From Prevotella sp. (GTDB taxonomy: Bacteria > Bacteroidota > Bacteroidia > Bacteroidales > Dysgonomonadaceae), in the NCBI GenBank assembly GCA_031263965.1, contig JAISES010000227.1, forward strand, positions 1 through 5,592: DNA of 5,592 bases. The letters run 5' to 3'. This document shows, one piece after another, positions 1-5,592 of this stretch; position 1 is the stretch's first letter; each line of letters begins with the position of its first letter. A program made the position numbers and the translations under genes. The notes beneath the pieces were generated by a model that was not told the origin of the DNA, made no database searches, and worked only from the letters and a program-made list of their open reading frames with translations.

Positions 1-10
1 GTTAAATATT

Positions 11-71
11 ACAGCCCAAGGCAACGCCTTGGGTAATTGAGCACAACCTCCGGCCGGCGTCCCGAAAGGAC
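11..71. repeat. Hairpin-rich intergenic element, REP-like
   Basis: Three palindromic units lie side by side: a perfect 8-bp stem with a 3-base loop (15-22 with 26-33, loop AAC), the self-complementary octamer CCGGCCGG (50-57), and a 4-bp stem GTCC/GGAC around CGAAA (59-62 with 68-71). No reading frame covers them. From memory, similar 'CCC..GGC-AAC-GCC..GGG' plus 'CCCGAAAGG' blocks recur between genes in Bacteroidales genomes, so I read this as a copy of a dispersed repeat; its copy number cannot be seen here. A run of six T follows at 81-86, nine bases after the last stem, so rightward termination of an upstream transcript is possible but the spacing is poor. Confidence 0.55.
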
Positions 72-160
72 AACATAACGTTTTTTGTCATGTACTCTGG
101 ACAATGTATTAAATTTTCATTTTTCTGTTAATAAATGAGGCTGTTCTTCTTTTTCTATTA

Positions 161-168
161 TATCTTTG
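161..168 (+). promoter_or_regulatory. Bacteroidota -7 promoter box (TATCTTTG)
   Basis: TATCTTTG matches the Bacteroidota sigma-factor -7 consensus TAnnTTTG at every fixed position. It lies in an AT-rich stretch 24 bases before the ATG at 193, so transcription would begin near 173-176 and leave a leader of roughly 18 bases. No convincing -33 TTTG element is seen 19-21 bases upstream, which weakens the call. It would drive the small ORF and the helix-turn-helix gene together. Confidence 0.6.
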
Positions 169-192
169 CTTAGTCCTTTGCATATAGAAGCT

Positions 193-375
193 ATGGCAAG
201 AGCTGGAAAGATTCATGACCGTAAAATGATTATACAGTATCAATACGATGGTAATTATCAGGTGGCATTAATGGATGTTTTTATACAATACAGTTGTAAA
301 ATGTATGGTATTGCTTATTCGGATCCGTTAAAGGCTAAAAGAATCAAAGAATTGCGCATACTTATTCCAATATGA
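193..375 (+). CDS. Small basic protein of unknown function (60 aa)
   Basis: I do not recognise this protein. It has 60 residues, is rich in Lys/Arg and Tyr (IQYQYDGNYQVALMDVF in the middle), has one Cys, and shows no signal peptide or membrane segment. The frame is open back to a TTG at 166, but that codon lies inside the TATCTTTG promoter box, before the expected transcript start. I therefore choose the ATG at 193, which has a weak AGAAG site at 186-190. Its TGA stop overlaps the start of the next gene (ATGA, 372-375), the usual sign of translational coupling. It could be a real partner of the downstream regulator, a translated leader that couples expression, or the remnant of a longer gene. 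The promoter and the coupling support a real gene; the lack of a known family argues for caution. Confidence 0.5.
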   Translation: MARAGKIHDRKMIIQYQYDGNYQVALMDVFIQYSCKMYGIAYSDPLKAKRIKELRILIPI

Positions 376-1349
376 TGATAAATGACGAGTTTAATCAAGC
401 GTTGATACAAAAGATACAGGATCTGTTGCCATCAGGGAAGACCCGTTTACAGTTGCTTACAGATACGATATCGCTGGGAAAAGAAGCCGCATACAGGAGG
501 CTTCGGGGCGAGGTTCTTTTTACATTTGAAGAAGCCTGTAAGATAGCGCACAAATTGGGCTTTTCGCTTGATGGTTTGATGGATGCCCCCGCCGTGGAAA
601 ACAACCCCGAGTTCCGCCTTACCTTTCTACCGGTTAAAACATCAACCGGAGGCCATATTGAAGATTATTTTTCATCGATATTATCCGAACATAAACAATT
701 CGGGGAAAAGATAAATGACCCCAAAATGTTGACAATGGGAGTTTTTTCATATATACCTCATGTTATGTTTTTCCCTTATCCCAATCTGCTGCGGTTAGAA
801 GCGCTTATGTGGTCATACCAGTCAATGAATACTCCCATAAAATTATCGGAAATCACGCTTTCCAAGGAGTATGAGGAAAAATTTAAGGCATTGGGCTTTT
901 CTTTGACAAACGCACACAAACAAGTTTTTATCTTCGATTATTTTATTTTTTATTCGTTATGCCGTAAGATTAAATATTTCTACGACTTAAATTATATCTC
1001 AAAAGAAGAAATACGCTTGATAACCACTGAGTTAGAAGAGATGCTTTCGGCATTGGAAATGAAGGCGTCTATAGGAAAGACACAGTCTAAGAAAGATGTA
1101 TGGTTATACCTGTCCCATTTAACATTCAATGCCAATTATACATACGCGCAAGGTACAACATTTGAGCGTTCCTATATAGAGATATACCATTTAAATTCAC
1201 TCGTTTCGTCCAACCCTTTGGTTTGCGAAGCGCATAAAAAGTGGATTGAGTCGTATCGAAAATACTCGATGCTGATAAGTGCAGGCGGAGAAAAAGAACG
1301 AAAAGGTTTCTTCAAGTTGCAGGAACAGTTTATTAAAAGGTTCTCCTAA
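372..1349 (+). CDS. Helix-turn-helix protein, putative transcriptional regulator (325 aa)
   Basis: The first 70 residues form a compact XRE/Cro-like helix-turn-helix: RLQLLTDTI (25-33), GKEAAYRRLRGEV (36-48, likely recognition helix) and FEEACKIAHKLGFSLDGLM (52-70). The 'AYRRLRGE..FTFEEA..IA..LG.S.D.L' pattern is typical of a group of Bacteroidota regulators with one N-terminal DNA-binding domain and a long, mostly helical C-terminal region. Residues 80-325 match no domain I can name; they are rich in Tyr, Phe, Leu and Lys, with no clear transmembrane segment or signal peptide, so a cytoplasmic protein is expected. The start ATG at 372 overlaps the stop of the small ORF; a second ATG follows at once at 375. 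Expression probably comes from the box at 161-168. The next genes downstream encode secreted proteins on the same strand after a 542-base gap, so they are possible targets, but this is inferred from position only. The coding call is firm; the regulatory role is likely. Confidence 0.8.
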   Translation: MMINDEFNQALIQKIQDLLPSGKTRLQLLTDTISLGKEAAYRRLRGEVLFTFEEACKIAHKLGFSLDGLMDAPAVENNPEFRLTFLPVKTSTGGHIEDYFSSILSEHKQFGEKINDPKMLTMGVFSYIPHVMFFPYPNLLRLEALMWSYQSMNTPIKLSEITLSKEYEEKFKALGFSLTNAHKQVFIFDYFIFYSLCRKIKYFYDLNYISKEEIRLITTELEEMLSALEMKASIGKTQSKKDVWLYLSHLTFNANYTYAQGTTFERSYIEIYHLNSLVSSNPLVCEAHKKWIESYRKYSMLISAGGEKERKGFFKLQEQFIKRFS

Positions 1350-1451
1350 GTAACTGCTTAAATTTTAGCGAAAAATATTATTATAGCATTCACCGCCAGG
1401 GGATATGCAACCACCTGTTTTTTATCAGAATTTGCAACCGAGTCAAAGCGA

Positions 1452-1461
1452 GGGTTAACCC
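1452..1461. promoter_or_regulatory. Perfect 10-bp palindrome GGGTTAACCC, possible operator or repeat edge
   Basis: GGGTTAACCC is fully self-complementary and lies about 100 bases after the regulator gene, at the left edge of the nested inverted repeat. A dimeric DNA-binding protein could use such a site, but it is about 300 bases away from the promoter boxes of the next operon and may simply belong to the repeat. A function as operator is weak inference. Confidence 0.25.
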
Positions 1462-1540
1462 GAAGCAATCTGACTGTATTCTTTCGGGCAGCCACAAAGG
1501 ACTGCCCCTACCGCTAACTGCCCAATTTCCGGATTGCTTT
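1461..1540. repeat. Nested inverted repeat, probable dispersed intergenic repeat
   Basis: An outer pair AAGCAATC (1463-1470) and GATTGCTT (1532-1539) encloses an inner hairpin, GGGCAG (1486-1491) with CTGCCC (1502-1507). The inner stem gains two more pairs (1492-1493 with 1499-1500) if A1501 is bulged, leaving the loop ACAAA. The outer arms extend by G-U pairs on both sides. The sequence after it (CTTTGGCTCCGCTTCGCTC, then TCGCAATGACG) has the look of intergenic repeats I remember from Bacteroidota genomes. No transposase or target-site duplication is visible, so it could be a REP/MITE-like element, but mobility is not shown. Confidence 0.5.
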
Positions 1541-1756
1541 ACTTTGGCTCCGCTTCGCTCTGCCGAATGTTGTTTCAGGCTCGCAATGACGCGAGAGACA
1601 CCTCATCCTTTTTTATAGATCCTTTTAAAATCAGATAAAGGTACTTTAATCCCGTTATTTTCGATTCAAGAGACATTTTTCCGGCTTGTTTCGAACTCAG
1701 ACACAAACTTCCCGAATACGGAAACAGCATTGCTGGGGGGAGAGATACATATGGAC

Positions 1757-1764
1757 TACCTTTG
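1757..1764 (+). promoter_or_regulatory. Possible distal -7 promoter box (TACCTTTG)
   Basis: TACCTTTG fits TAnnTTTG exactly and faces the secreted-protein operon, 127 bases before its first ATG. The nearest upstream TTG (1730-1732) is 24 bases away, longer than the usual spacing of about 19-21. It may be a second, upstream promoter or a chance match; an eight-base box with six fixed positions is expected by chance about once in 4 kb per strand, more often in AT-rich DNA. Confidence 0.3.
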
Positions 1765-1801
1765 CCAAAGATTAAAGACCCATTGTTGACTGTATAACCG
1801 G

Positions 1802-1809
1802 TATATTTG
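1802..1809 (+). promoter_or_regulatory. Probable -7 promoter box of the secreted-protein operon (TATATTTG)
   Basis: TATATTTG fits the Bacteroidota TAnnTTTG consensus exactly and lies 82 bases before the ATG at 1892. Transcription would start near 1815 and give a leader of about 75 bases. Two TTG triplets (1783-1785 and 1786-1788) lie 16 and 13 bases upstream, shorter than the normal -33 spacing, so the -33 element is unclear. Of the two boxes in this gap it is the better placed. The leader contains an ATG at 1876 opening a 7-codon frame (ends 1899) that overlaps the true start out of frame. Confidence 0.45.
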
Positions 1810-1891
1810 CAAAGCACTGCAAGAATGACCCTTGTTGGCAACTTAACATAAGGCTTTAAGTACTTTACAAAACTAATGAATATAATATATT

Positions 1892-2467
1892 ATGAATAGA
1901 AAAGTATTACTAATAACGATTGCAATGTTTGCAGCTTTACTGTCAAAGGCTCAAGTTACTATTGGTGCAGGCAGGGAGCCGCACCCCGGAGCTGTGCTCG
2001 AACTCGAGTCTCAAACAAACCACGGATTGTTGCTGCCGTATATATCCCTTAACGATGCCGGTACATGGCAATTGGGCGGTGAGCAGATCGAAGGAATGGC
2101 TGTTTATAATGAAACTTCGTCAACGTCCAATAAACTGAAAGGTAAGGGTTTTTATGTGTGGGTCGAAAATAAATGGCGCATAGCTCAACAACCAACTTGT
2201 GAGGGAACGCCTTCCGTCGGAACTGTTTCAGTCAGCCGGACGGACGCTTCTGTGAACGAAATTTTCCAGGCTTGGGTAAACCCTTCCGCCGAAGCGGCAC
2301 AATATATATGGACCATAACCGGTACGGCAACTGTAGTAGGCTACTCTAATACCAACGTCATCAGTCTGGCCGCAACGAAAACCGGAAATGCCAATATAAG
2401 CGTAACTGTAGTCAGTACCTGCGGAACGACGGCTATGTCCGCAGCTCAGAGTGTAACTATCAAATAA
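1892..2467 (+). CDS. Secreted two-domain protein, short paralogue (VTIG N-domain plus PKD-like domain, 191 aa)
   Basis: Residues 1-20 form a signal peptide (NRK, then a hydrophobic core ending in LLSKA), with likely cleavage before Q21; there is no lipobox, so it is exported but not a lipoprotein. Residues 21-100 are a domain common at the start of Bacteroidota secreted proteins: VTIG (22-25), GAVLELES (33-40), GLLLPYISL (45-53), GMAVYN (68-73) and GKGFYVWVENKW (84-95). Residues 101-191 are PKD/Ig-like: YIWTITG (138-144), NVISL (155-159), STCG (175-178), ending in VTIK. C103 and C177 flank this domain and probably form a disulfide. The downstream neighbour has the same two domains and the same cysteine pair, but goes on for about 310 residues; this protein stops where the shared part ends. 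No T9SS C-terminal sorting domain or sugar-binding motif is seen. Role unknown; a structural or adhesive envelope protein is plausible. First gene of a three-gene operon. Confidence 0.8.
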   Translation: MNRKVLLITIAMFAALLSKAQVTIGAGREPHPGAVLELESQTNHGLLLPYISLNDAGTWQLGGEQIEGMAVYNETSSTSNKLKGKGFYVWVENKWRIAQQPTCEGTPSVGTVSVSRTDASVNEIFQAWVNPSAEAAQYIWTITGTATVVGYSNTNVISLAATKTGNANISVTVVSTCGTTAMSAAQSVTIK

Positions 2468-2483
2468 ACAAGATTCGTTATAT

Positions 2484-3998
2484 ATGAAAAAACATATAGT
2501 GTTTATATTGTGGCTCGTTTTCGCAGGCATATGCGGAGTACACGGGCAAGTTCTTATCGGGCCGGGCAACGAGAATCTCCATGCAGGAGCTGCGCTTGAA
2601 TTGAAATCCGACGGCAACAGGGCAGGCTTGCTGATGCCCCGAGTGGAGCTTACTTCGGCTACGGTTTGGGCACCGGTGGACGGCAATGCAGTGAACGGAA
2701 TGACTGTGTATAATTCCAATAATATGACACAAAACGGTTTGAACGGAAAAGGTCTTTATACATGGATAGACGGGCGGTGGTATCTTGTATCGTCTCCCGT
2801 GCCATGTACTGTGGCACCCCCTGACCCTGTATTGAAAATAAACGAAACGGATAAAACCGGTTTATTCGCCCCGTTCCTGCTATATGTCGACAATCCGGAA
2901 GCAGGAGCTTCTTACGAATGGACTCTTCCGGCAGAACTTATCGGACATTCCAGTTCGAATGTAATTACCGTAATAGGAAGCAAAGAAGGCAAATACACCG
3001 TTGCCGTACAGGTATTTAACGAATGCGGAAGAAGCAGTGTCGTTTCACAAGAGATAAATATCAAAGAAGAGATAATATTACCCGGTGTAGACGAATCCGG
3101 CCATACACAAATACAAGGTATTACCTGCTACGATGTTGCGCAGACCGACGATACGGGCGGGCCATGTGGCAGTTTAGCGAGCAGGCGTCCGGCTTTCCCC
3201 GCTGATGACGCAAGCAAACGAACCCGGCCTTACGCTTTTTCCATACAAGATAATACCGGTATGTCTGATCTGAGAGTCGGGTATACCGACGACAACGACG
3301 GCATTATAAAATCGGTTTCGGGTAACGAGCCGGGAGCATTGACTCTCAATGAATATCCTATTTCCGTAGTATTTGCCGATAACATCAATGACATTGTGAA
3401 GGGAGCAGGAAAAAAATCGACAGCCTTGCTTTATGCGATTTTTACAGAAAACGGAATAGACAAGTGCGTCATATTGACAATTACCGTGCAGGATTGCGCA
3501 TGTTGTCCGCTGGATTATGCCACGATTGTTGAAAATGCAGCATACGAAGGCGCTGATATTATGTATTATGTTGCCGGCCAACCGGCAGCGGATCATCTGA
3601 AGCACTTCAAACAGATTCCAAATTCAGCGCTTTGCGTCTGGAAAACGAATCAGGGTAAAGCTGTGCCGAAGGATACCAATAGCTGGCCGGATGCGCAAAA
3701 ATACTGTACCGAAACAATGACTGCTAATTATGGCGATGGCTGGCGTTTACCGAATATTGCAGAAATGTATTACAATCTGCATATAATATTTTACAACGAC
3801 GGCGGACGCGAAGGTAGCACTAACGAACACGTTTCGCGATTCTTGAGCAGTACCGCCCAGAGAAGTAATAGAGATAATTTGATGTATACACGTATTAGAG
3901 ATACCAGTTCTACGGTTGTAGAGGTGGATGGATCAACTCTTTACAGATACAATAAAGGTTATCTGAATTACAGATGCGTAAAAACAATCGATTACTAA
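2484..3998 (+). CDS. Secreted multidomain protein, long paralogue with DUF1566/FISUMP-like C-terminus (504 aa)
   Basis: A signal peptide (1-21, KK then a hydrophobic core, likely cut before Q22) is followed by four regions. The N-domain (22-103) has VLIG (23-26), GAALELKS (35-42), GLLMPRVEL (48-56) and GKGLYTWIDGRW (88-99). The PKD-like domain (104-195) has YEWTLPA (144-150), SNVITV and NECG (179-182). A central region (about 205-345) runs from TCYDVAQTDD through PCGSLASRR to LTITVQDCACC, a pattern I associate with Bacteroidota surface proteins. The C-terminal part (about 360-504) is DUF1566/FISUMP-like: SWPDAQKYC (400-408), GDGWRLPNIAEM (417-428), FLSST (453-457) and a final YRCVK. The mature chain has 11 cysteines, including the cluster 338/340/341. 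C17 is not a lipobox Cys because I16 precedes it. DUF1566 domains occur in surface and adhesin-like proteins of unclear activity; the ligand is unknown. It lies 16 bases after its shorter paralogue and 13 before the thioredoxin-like gene, so co-transcription is very likely. Confidence 0.85.
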   Translation: MKKHIVFILWLVFAGICGVHGQVLIGPGNENLHAGAALELKSDGNRAGLLMPRVELTSATVWAPVDGNAVNGMTVYNSNNMTQNGLNGKGLYTWIDGRWYLVSSPVPCTVAPPDPVLKINETDKTGLFAPFLLYVDNPEAGASYEWTLPAELIGHSSSNVITVIGSKEGKYTVAVQVFNECGRSSVVSQEINIKEEIILPGVDESGHTQIQGITCYDVAQTDDTGGPCGSLASRRPAFPADDASKRTRPYAFSIQDNTGMSDLRVGYTDDNDGIIKSVSGNEPGALTLNEYPISVVFADNINDIVKGAGKKSTALLYAIFTENGIDKCVILTITVQDCACCPLDYATIVENAAYEGADIMYYVAGQPAADHLKHFKQIPNSALCVWKTNQGKAVPKDTNSWPDAQKYCTETMTANYGDGWRLPNIAEMYYNLHIIFYNDGGREGSTNEHVSRFLSSTAQRSNRDNLMYTRIRDTSSTVVEVDGSTLYRYNKGYLNYRCVKTIDY

Positions 3999-4011
3999 AA
4001 TAATCTGAAAG

Positions 4012-5301
4012 ATGAAGTTCCCGGCTAAATTATTATTATTTACATTGTGTTTCCCGTGGAATATATCCGCCCAGCAAATTGAATTTTCTTTTCCGGCTCT
4101 CCCGGAAAAGAAAATTCATGTATACTATCCATTGGGAAACCGCAGGGATTCTCTCCTGGTCACATCGGATAAACAAGGAGTGGGCAAGGTGTGGCTGCCG
4201 GAAGGTTATATGGGTTTCATCCGGATTTATATACCCGGTTCGGGATCCATCGAATGTATAGGAGGAGAACCTTTGTTGAAGATTGAGGGCAGCGAAACTT
4301 TTATCGACAAAGAGCATGTCAGTTTCCCCGGATCGCGCGAGAATAATTTTCTGTACAGCATGTTCAAAGAAAAAGAACTGAACCTCAACCGCTATGCATG
4401 GATACAGTTCGGGATGGAACTTTACGACCCCAAAAGCACAATTTACAGATTGCTGGAGAAAGAAAACAAGGAAAATAAAAGACAAATGTTATCTGTTGCC
4501 GGCCGGATTAAAGAATCGGGCTTGTATGCCTCCGGCTTGCTGGACATTATGGAATACGTAAACGACATAGGCACAGCTATAGATGTGGGGGATACTGTGT
4601 CGTTGGGGCGGATGAAAGCGTATTTCCACAGGCAGATGGACTGGAAGACCCTCTATACATCGGGCAGGCTATGGCAACTCGTAAATATATATTATGCCCG
4701 TTTATACGGAAAGGAGGCCCTTTATGCAGAAAATATCATGCCCCTGTTCGGCCAATTGCCGGAACCCATGCGTTCGGCTTTTCTGGAAACAGCTTTTGAA
4801 ACATGTGAAAAGTCGGGTTGGGATACGGCAAAAGACAGCATCGTGTCGTACATATACGAGCACAAAATCACCTTGGATGCACAGAACAGTAACCTGAGAC
4901 GGATTCTTTCTTCCGGAAAAACAGGACGGGGAAAACCTGCGCCTCCTATCAAAGGCCTGGCTGATGGCAATTCCGGAGGTATTACCCTTGTTTTGTTCTA
5001 CGAGTCGGGGTGCGACCATTGCGTGGTGCAACTGGAAGAACTCAAAAAGCATTATGCCATGCTGCATAATTCGGGCGTCAGAGTGGTGTCTGTTTCCGCC
5101 GACATGGATGAAAGGGTTTATGAGTACCATTCCCGTTCTTTTCCGTGGAACAATAAGATATGCGACTACAAAGGATTTTCAGGTGAAAATTTCATAAATT
5201 ACGCTATTATCGGCACTCCTACAATCCTTGTCATCGGTAACGGCATCATAGCAGGACGCTATTCCAACCTGTCGGAAACGGGATTGTATCAGGATCAATA
5301 A
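4012..5301 (+). CDS. Exported TlpA/thioredoxin-like thiol-disulfide protein (429 aa)
   Basis: A signal peptide (1-20, ending NISA, likely cut before Q21) places the protein in the periplasm or envelope. Residues 22-115 resemble the small beta-rich N-domain (DUF4369-like) of Bacteroidota TlpA proteins: DSLLVTSDKQGVGKV (46-60) and VSFPGSRENNFL (103-114). Residues about 110-295 are helical and recall the middle part of DUF5106-type proteins. The thioredoxin fold spans about 305-429: APPIKGL (310-316), the strand TLVLFYESG, the redox motif C334-D-H-C337, VRVVSVSAD (356-364), and the cis-proline loop G401-T-P-T. Both active-site cysteines and the cis-Pro are present, so it should be redox active. 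The family acts as disulfide reductase or isomerase; whether this one reduces, isomerises or oxidises cannot be read from sequence. AhpC-type peroxidase activity is less likely given the CxxC motif. Last gene of the operon; its partner may be the cysteine-rich protein just upstream. The start has GAAAG directly before the ATG. Confidence 0.85.
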   Translation: MKFPAKLLLFTLCFPWNISAQQIEFSFPALPEKKIHVYYPLGNRRDSLLVTSDKQGVGKVWLPEGYMGFIRIYIPGSGSIECIGGEPLLKIEGSETFIDKEHVSFPGSRENNFLYSMFKEKELNLNRYAWIQFGMELYDPKSTIYRLLEKENKENKRQMLSVAGRIKESGLYASGLLDIMEYVNDIGTAIDVGDTVSLGRMKAYFHRQMDWKTLYTSGRLWQLVNIYYARLYGKEALYAENIMPLFGQLPEPMRSAFLETAFETCEKSGWDTAKDSIVSYIYEHKITLDAQNSNLRRILSSGKTGRGKPAPPIKGLADGNSGGITLVLFYESGCDHCVVQLEELKKHYAMLHNSGVRVVSVSADMDERVYEYHSRSFPWNNKICDYKGFSGENFINYAIIGTPTILVIGNGIIAGRYSNLSETGLYQDQ

Positions 5302-5465
5302 ATGCAGGGGACAACCCGACAAATTGCAGTAGGCAACGATGGCTTTTCTTCTTTTGTTTTCGGTAGATTGTTATAAAGGAAAAACGTTTCAAACAGTATA
5401 TAATAACCTAAACTAAGAAATCAATAAAAATTAATGACGTGTTTATATGTTCGTTTTTATTATGC

Positions 5466-5487
5466 GGAATCTGCGATTCCTTTTCTT
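5466..5487 (+). terminator. Weak rho-independent terminator-like hairpin
   Basis: GGAATC (5466-5471) and GATTCC (5475-5480) form a 6-bp stem with loop TGC, followed by TTTTCTT. It lies about 165 bases after the stop of the thioredoxin-like gene. The stem is short and only half GC, so it would be a weak terminator; it could also belong to the repeat that follows. No other terminator is visible in 5302-5465, which has no gene either. Confidence 0.4.
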
Positions 5488-5592
5488 AACTTTTTGCTTG
5501 ACCAAAAAGTTACAAAAAGTCAAGGCTGTTGCCCTCGCCGACCCATCATCGCCTCGATGGCTAAAGGAAGCATACGGGCTTCGCCCCGCTTC
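5487..5592. repeat. Hairpin-rich intergenic repeat-like tract
   Basis: A perfect 10-bp inverted repeat, TAACTTTTTG (5487-5496) with CAAAAAGTTA (5503-5512), has the loop CTTGAC. A second CAAAAAGT copy (5513-5520) and GTCAAG (5519-5524, complement of the loop) allow a competing fold. Further on are CATCG/CGATG (5547-5551 with 5555-5559, loop CCT) and GGGC/GCCC (5576-5579 with 5583-5586, loop TTC). From memory, 'AACTTTTTG...ACCAAAAAGTTACAAAAA' is a frequent motif between Bacteroidota genes. The tract runs off the window end. Confidence 0.5.

Larger units (their letters stand above)
1350..1891. other. 542-base intergenic region with palindromes and promoter boxes
   Basis: No convincing gene is seen here. 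The left part (about 1450-1600) is built of inverted repeats and ends in a small stem CTCGC/GCGAG (1580-1584 with 1591-1595). The stretch 1600-1750 has no structure I can name. The right part holds two TAnnTTTG boxes and the AT-rich leader of the secreted-protein genes. A minus-strand frame (1841 down to 1575) starts at TTG, runs into the repeat and resembles nothing known. A plus-strand frame is also open from about 1648 to its stop at 1792-1794, with no start or known similarity. Either could be decayed coding sequence, but I do not call a gene. No strong terminator is visible just after 1349. Confidence 0.6.

Noticed and set aside
1463..1539. Invertible promoter (phase-variation switch) between the AAGCAATC/GATTGCTT arms
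   Set aside because: The arms are only 8 bp, the enclosed DNA has no TAnnTTTG box (TATTCTTTC does not fit), and no recombinase gene is present.
1648..1794. Plus-strand open frame without start (FNPVIFDSRDIF...) as a possible gene remnant
   Set aside because: No start codon, no known similarity and no flanking fragment in other frames; cannot be told from random open sequence.
1575..1841. Minus-strand 88-codon frame, with a TAnnTTTG match (complement of 1868-1875) just upstream of it
   Set aside because: TTG start, no recognisable family, its 3' end runs into the repeat-like tract, and the box has no -33 element. It is more likely a chance frame in intergenic DNA.
2484..2550. Lipoprotein signal at C17 of the 504-aa protein
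   Set aside because: The residue before the Cys is Ile, which does not fit a lipobox; a normal signal peptidase I site before Q22 fits better.
2228..2732. Long minus-strand frames opposite the secreted-protein genes
   Set aside because: They are antisense to well-supported coding sequences with signal peptides and conserved motifs, and their own translations look like nothing known.
4012..5301. Peroxiredoxin (AhpC) identity for the 429-aa protein
   Set aside because: The motif is CxxC (CDHC) with a thioredoxin cis-Pro loop, not the single peroxidatic Cys context of AhpC.

Overview
The window looks like chromosomal DNA of a Bacteroidales member (Bacteroidota), possibly near Parabacteroides or Dysgonomonas, but the genus is a guess. 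The reasons are secreted proteins of the Bacteroidota-typical 'Q-V-T-I-G ... GLL.P' type, a DUF1566/FISUMP-like C-terminus, a TlpA-like thioredoxin with a long N-terminal extension, weak Shine-Dalgarno sites, and upstream boxes matching the Bacteroidota -7 consensus TAnnTTTG.

Layout. Positions 1-90 hold a hairpin-rich element that looks like a dispersed intergenic repeat. A TAnnTTTG box (161-168) then leads into a short two-gene unit: a 60-residue orphan ORF (193-375) and, overlapping it by ATGA, a 325-residue protein with an N-terminal helix-turn-helix (372-1349). Next is a 542-base gap (1350-1891). Its left part carries a perfect palindrome and a repeat-like nested hairpin. Its right part carries two further TAnnTTTG boxes upstream of the second gene block. 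That block is three tightly packed genes on the same strand (1892-5301, gaps of 16 and 13 bases). Two encode secreted paralogues that share an N-terminal domain and a PKD-like domain; the second is longer, with an additional central domain and a DUF1566-like C-terminus. The third encodes an exported thioredoxin-fold protein with a CDHC active site. The window ends with a weak terminator-like hairpin and another hairpin-rich repeat-like tract (about 5461-5592).

Working model (inference). The three-gene block makes envelope or surface proteins, and the thioredoxin-like protein may keep the cysteines of the long paralogue (11 in the mature chain) correctly paired. The upstream helix-turn-helix protein is a candidate regulator, but nothing in the sequence proves the link. 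No CRISPR, tRNA, rRNA, transposase or phage gene was seen. The most interesting unit is the paralogue pair plus thioredoxin cassette; its parts belong to recognisable families, while its role is unknown.
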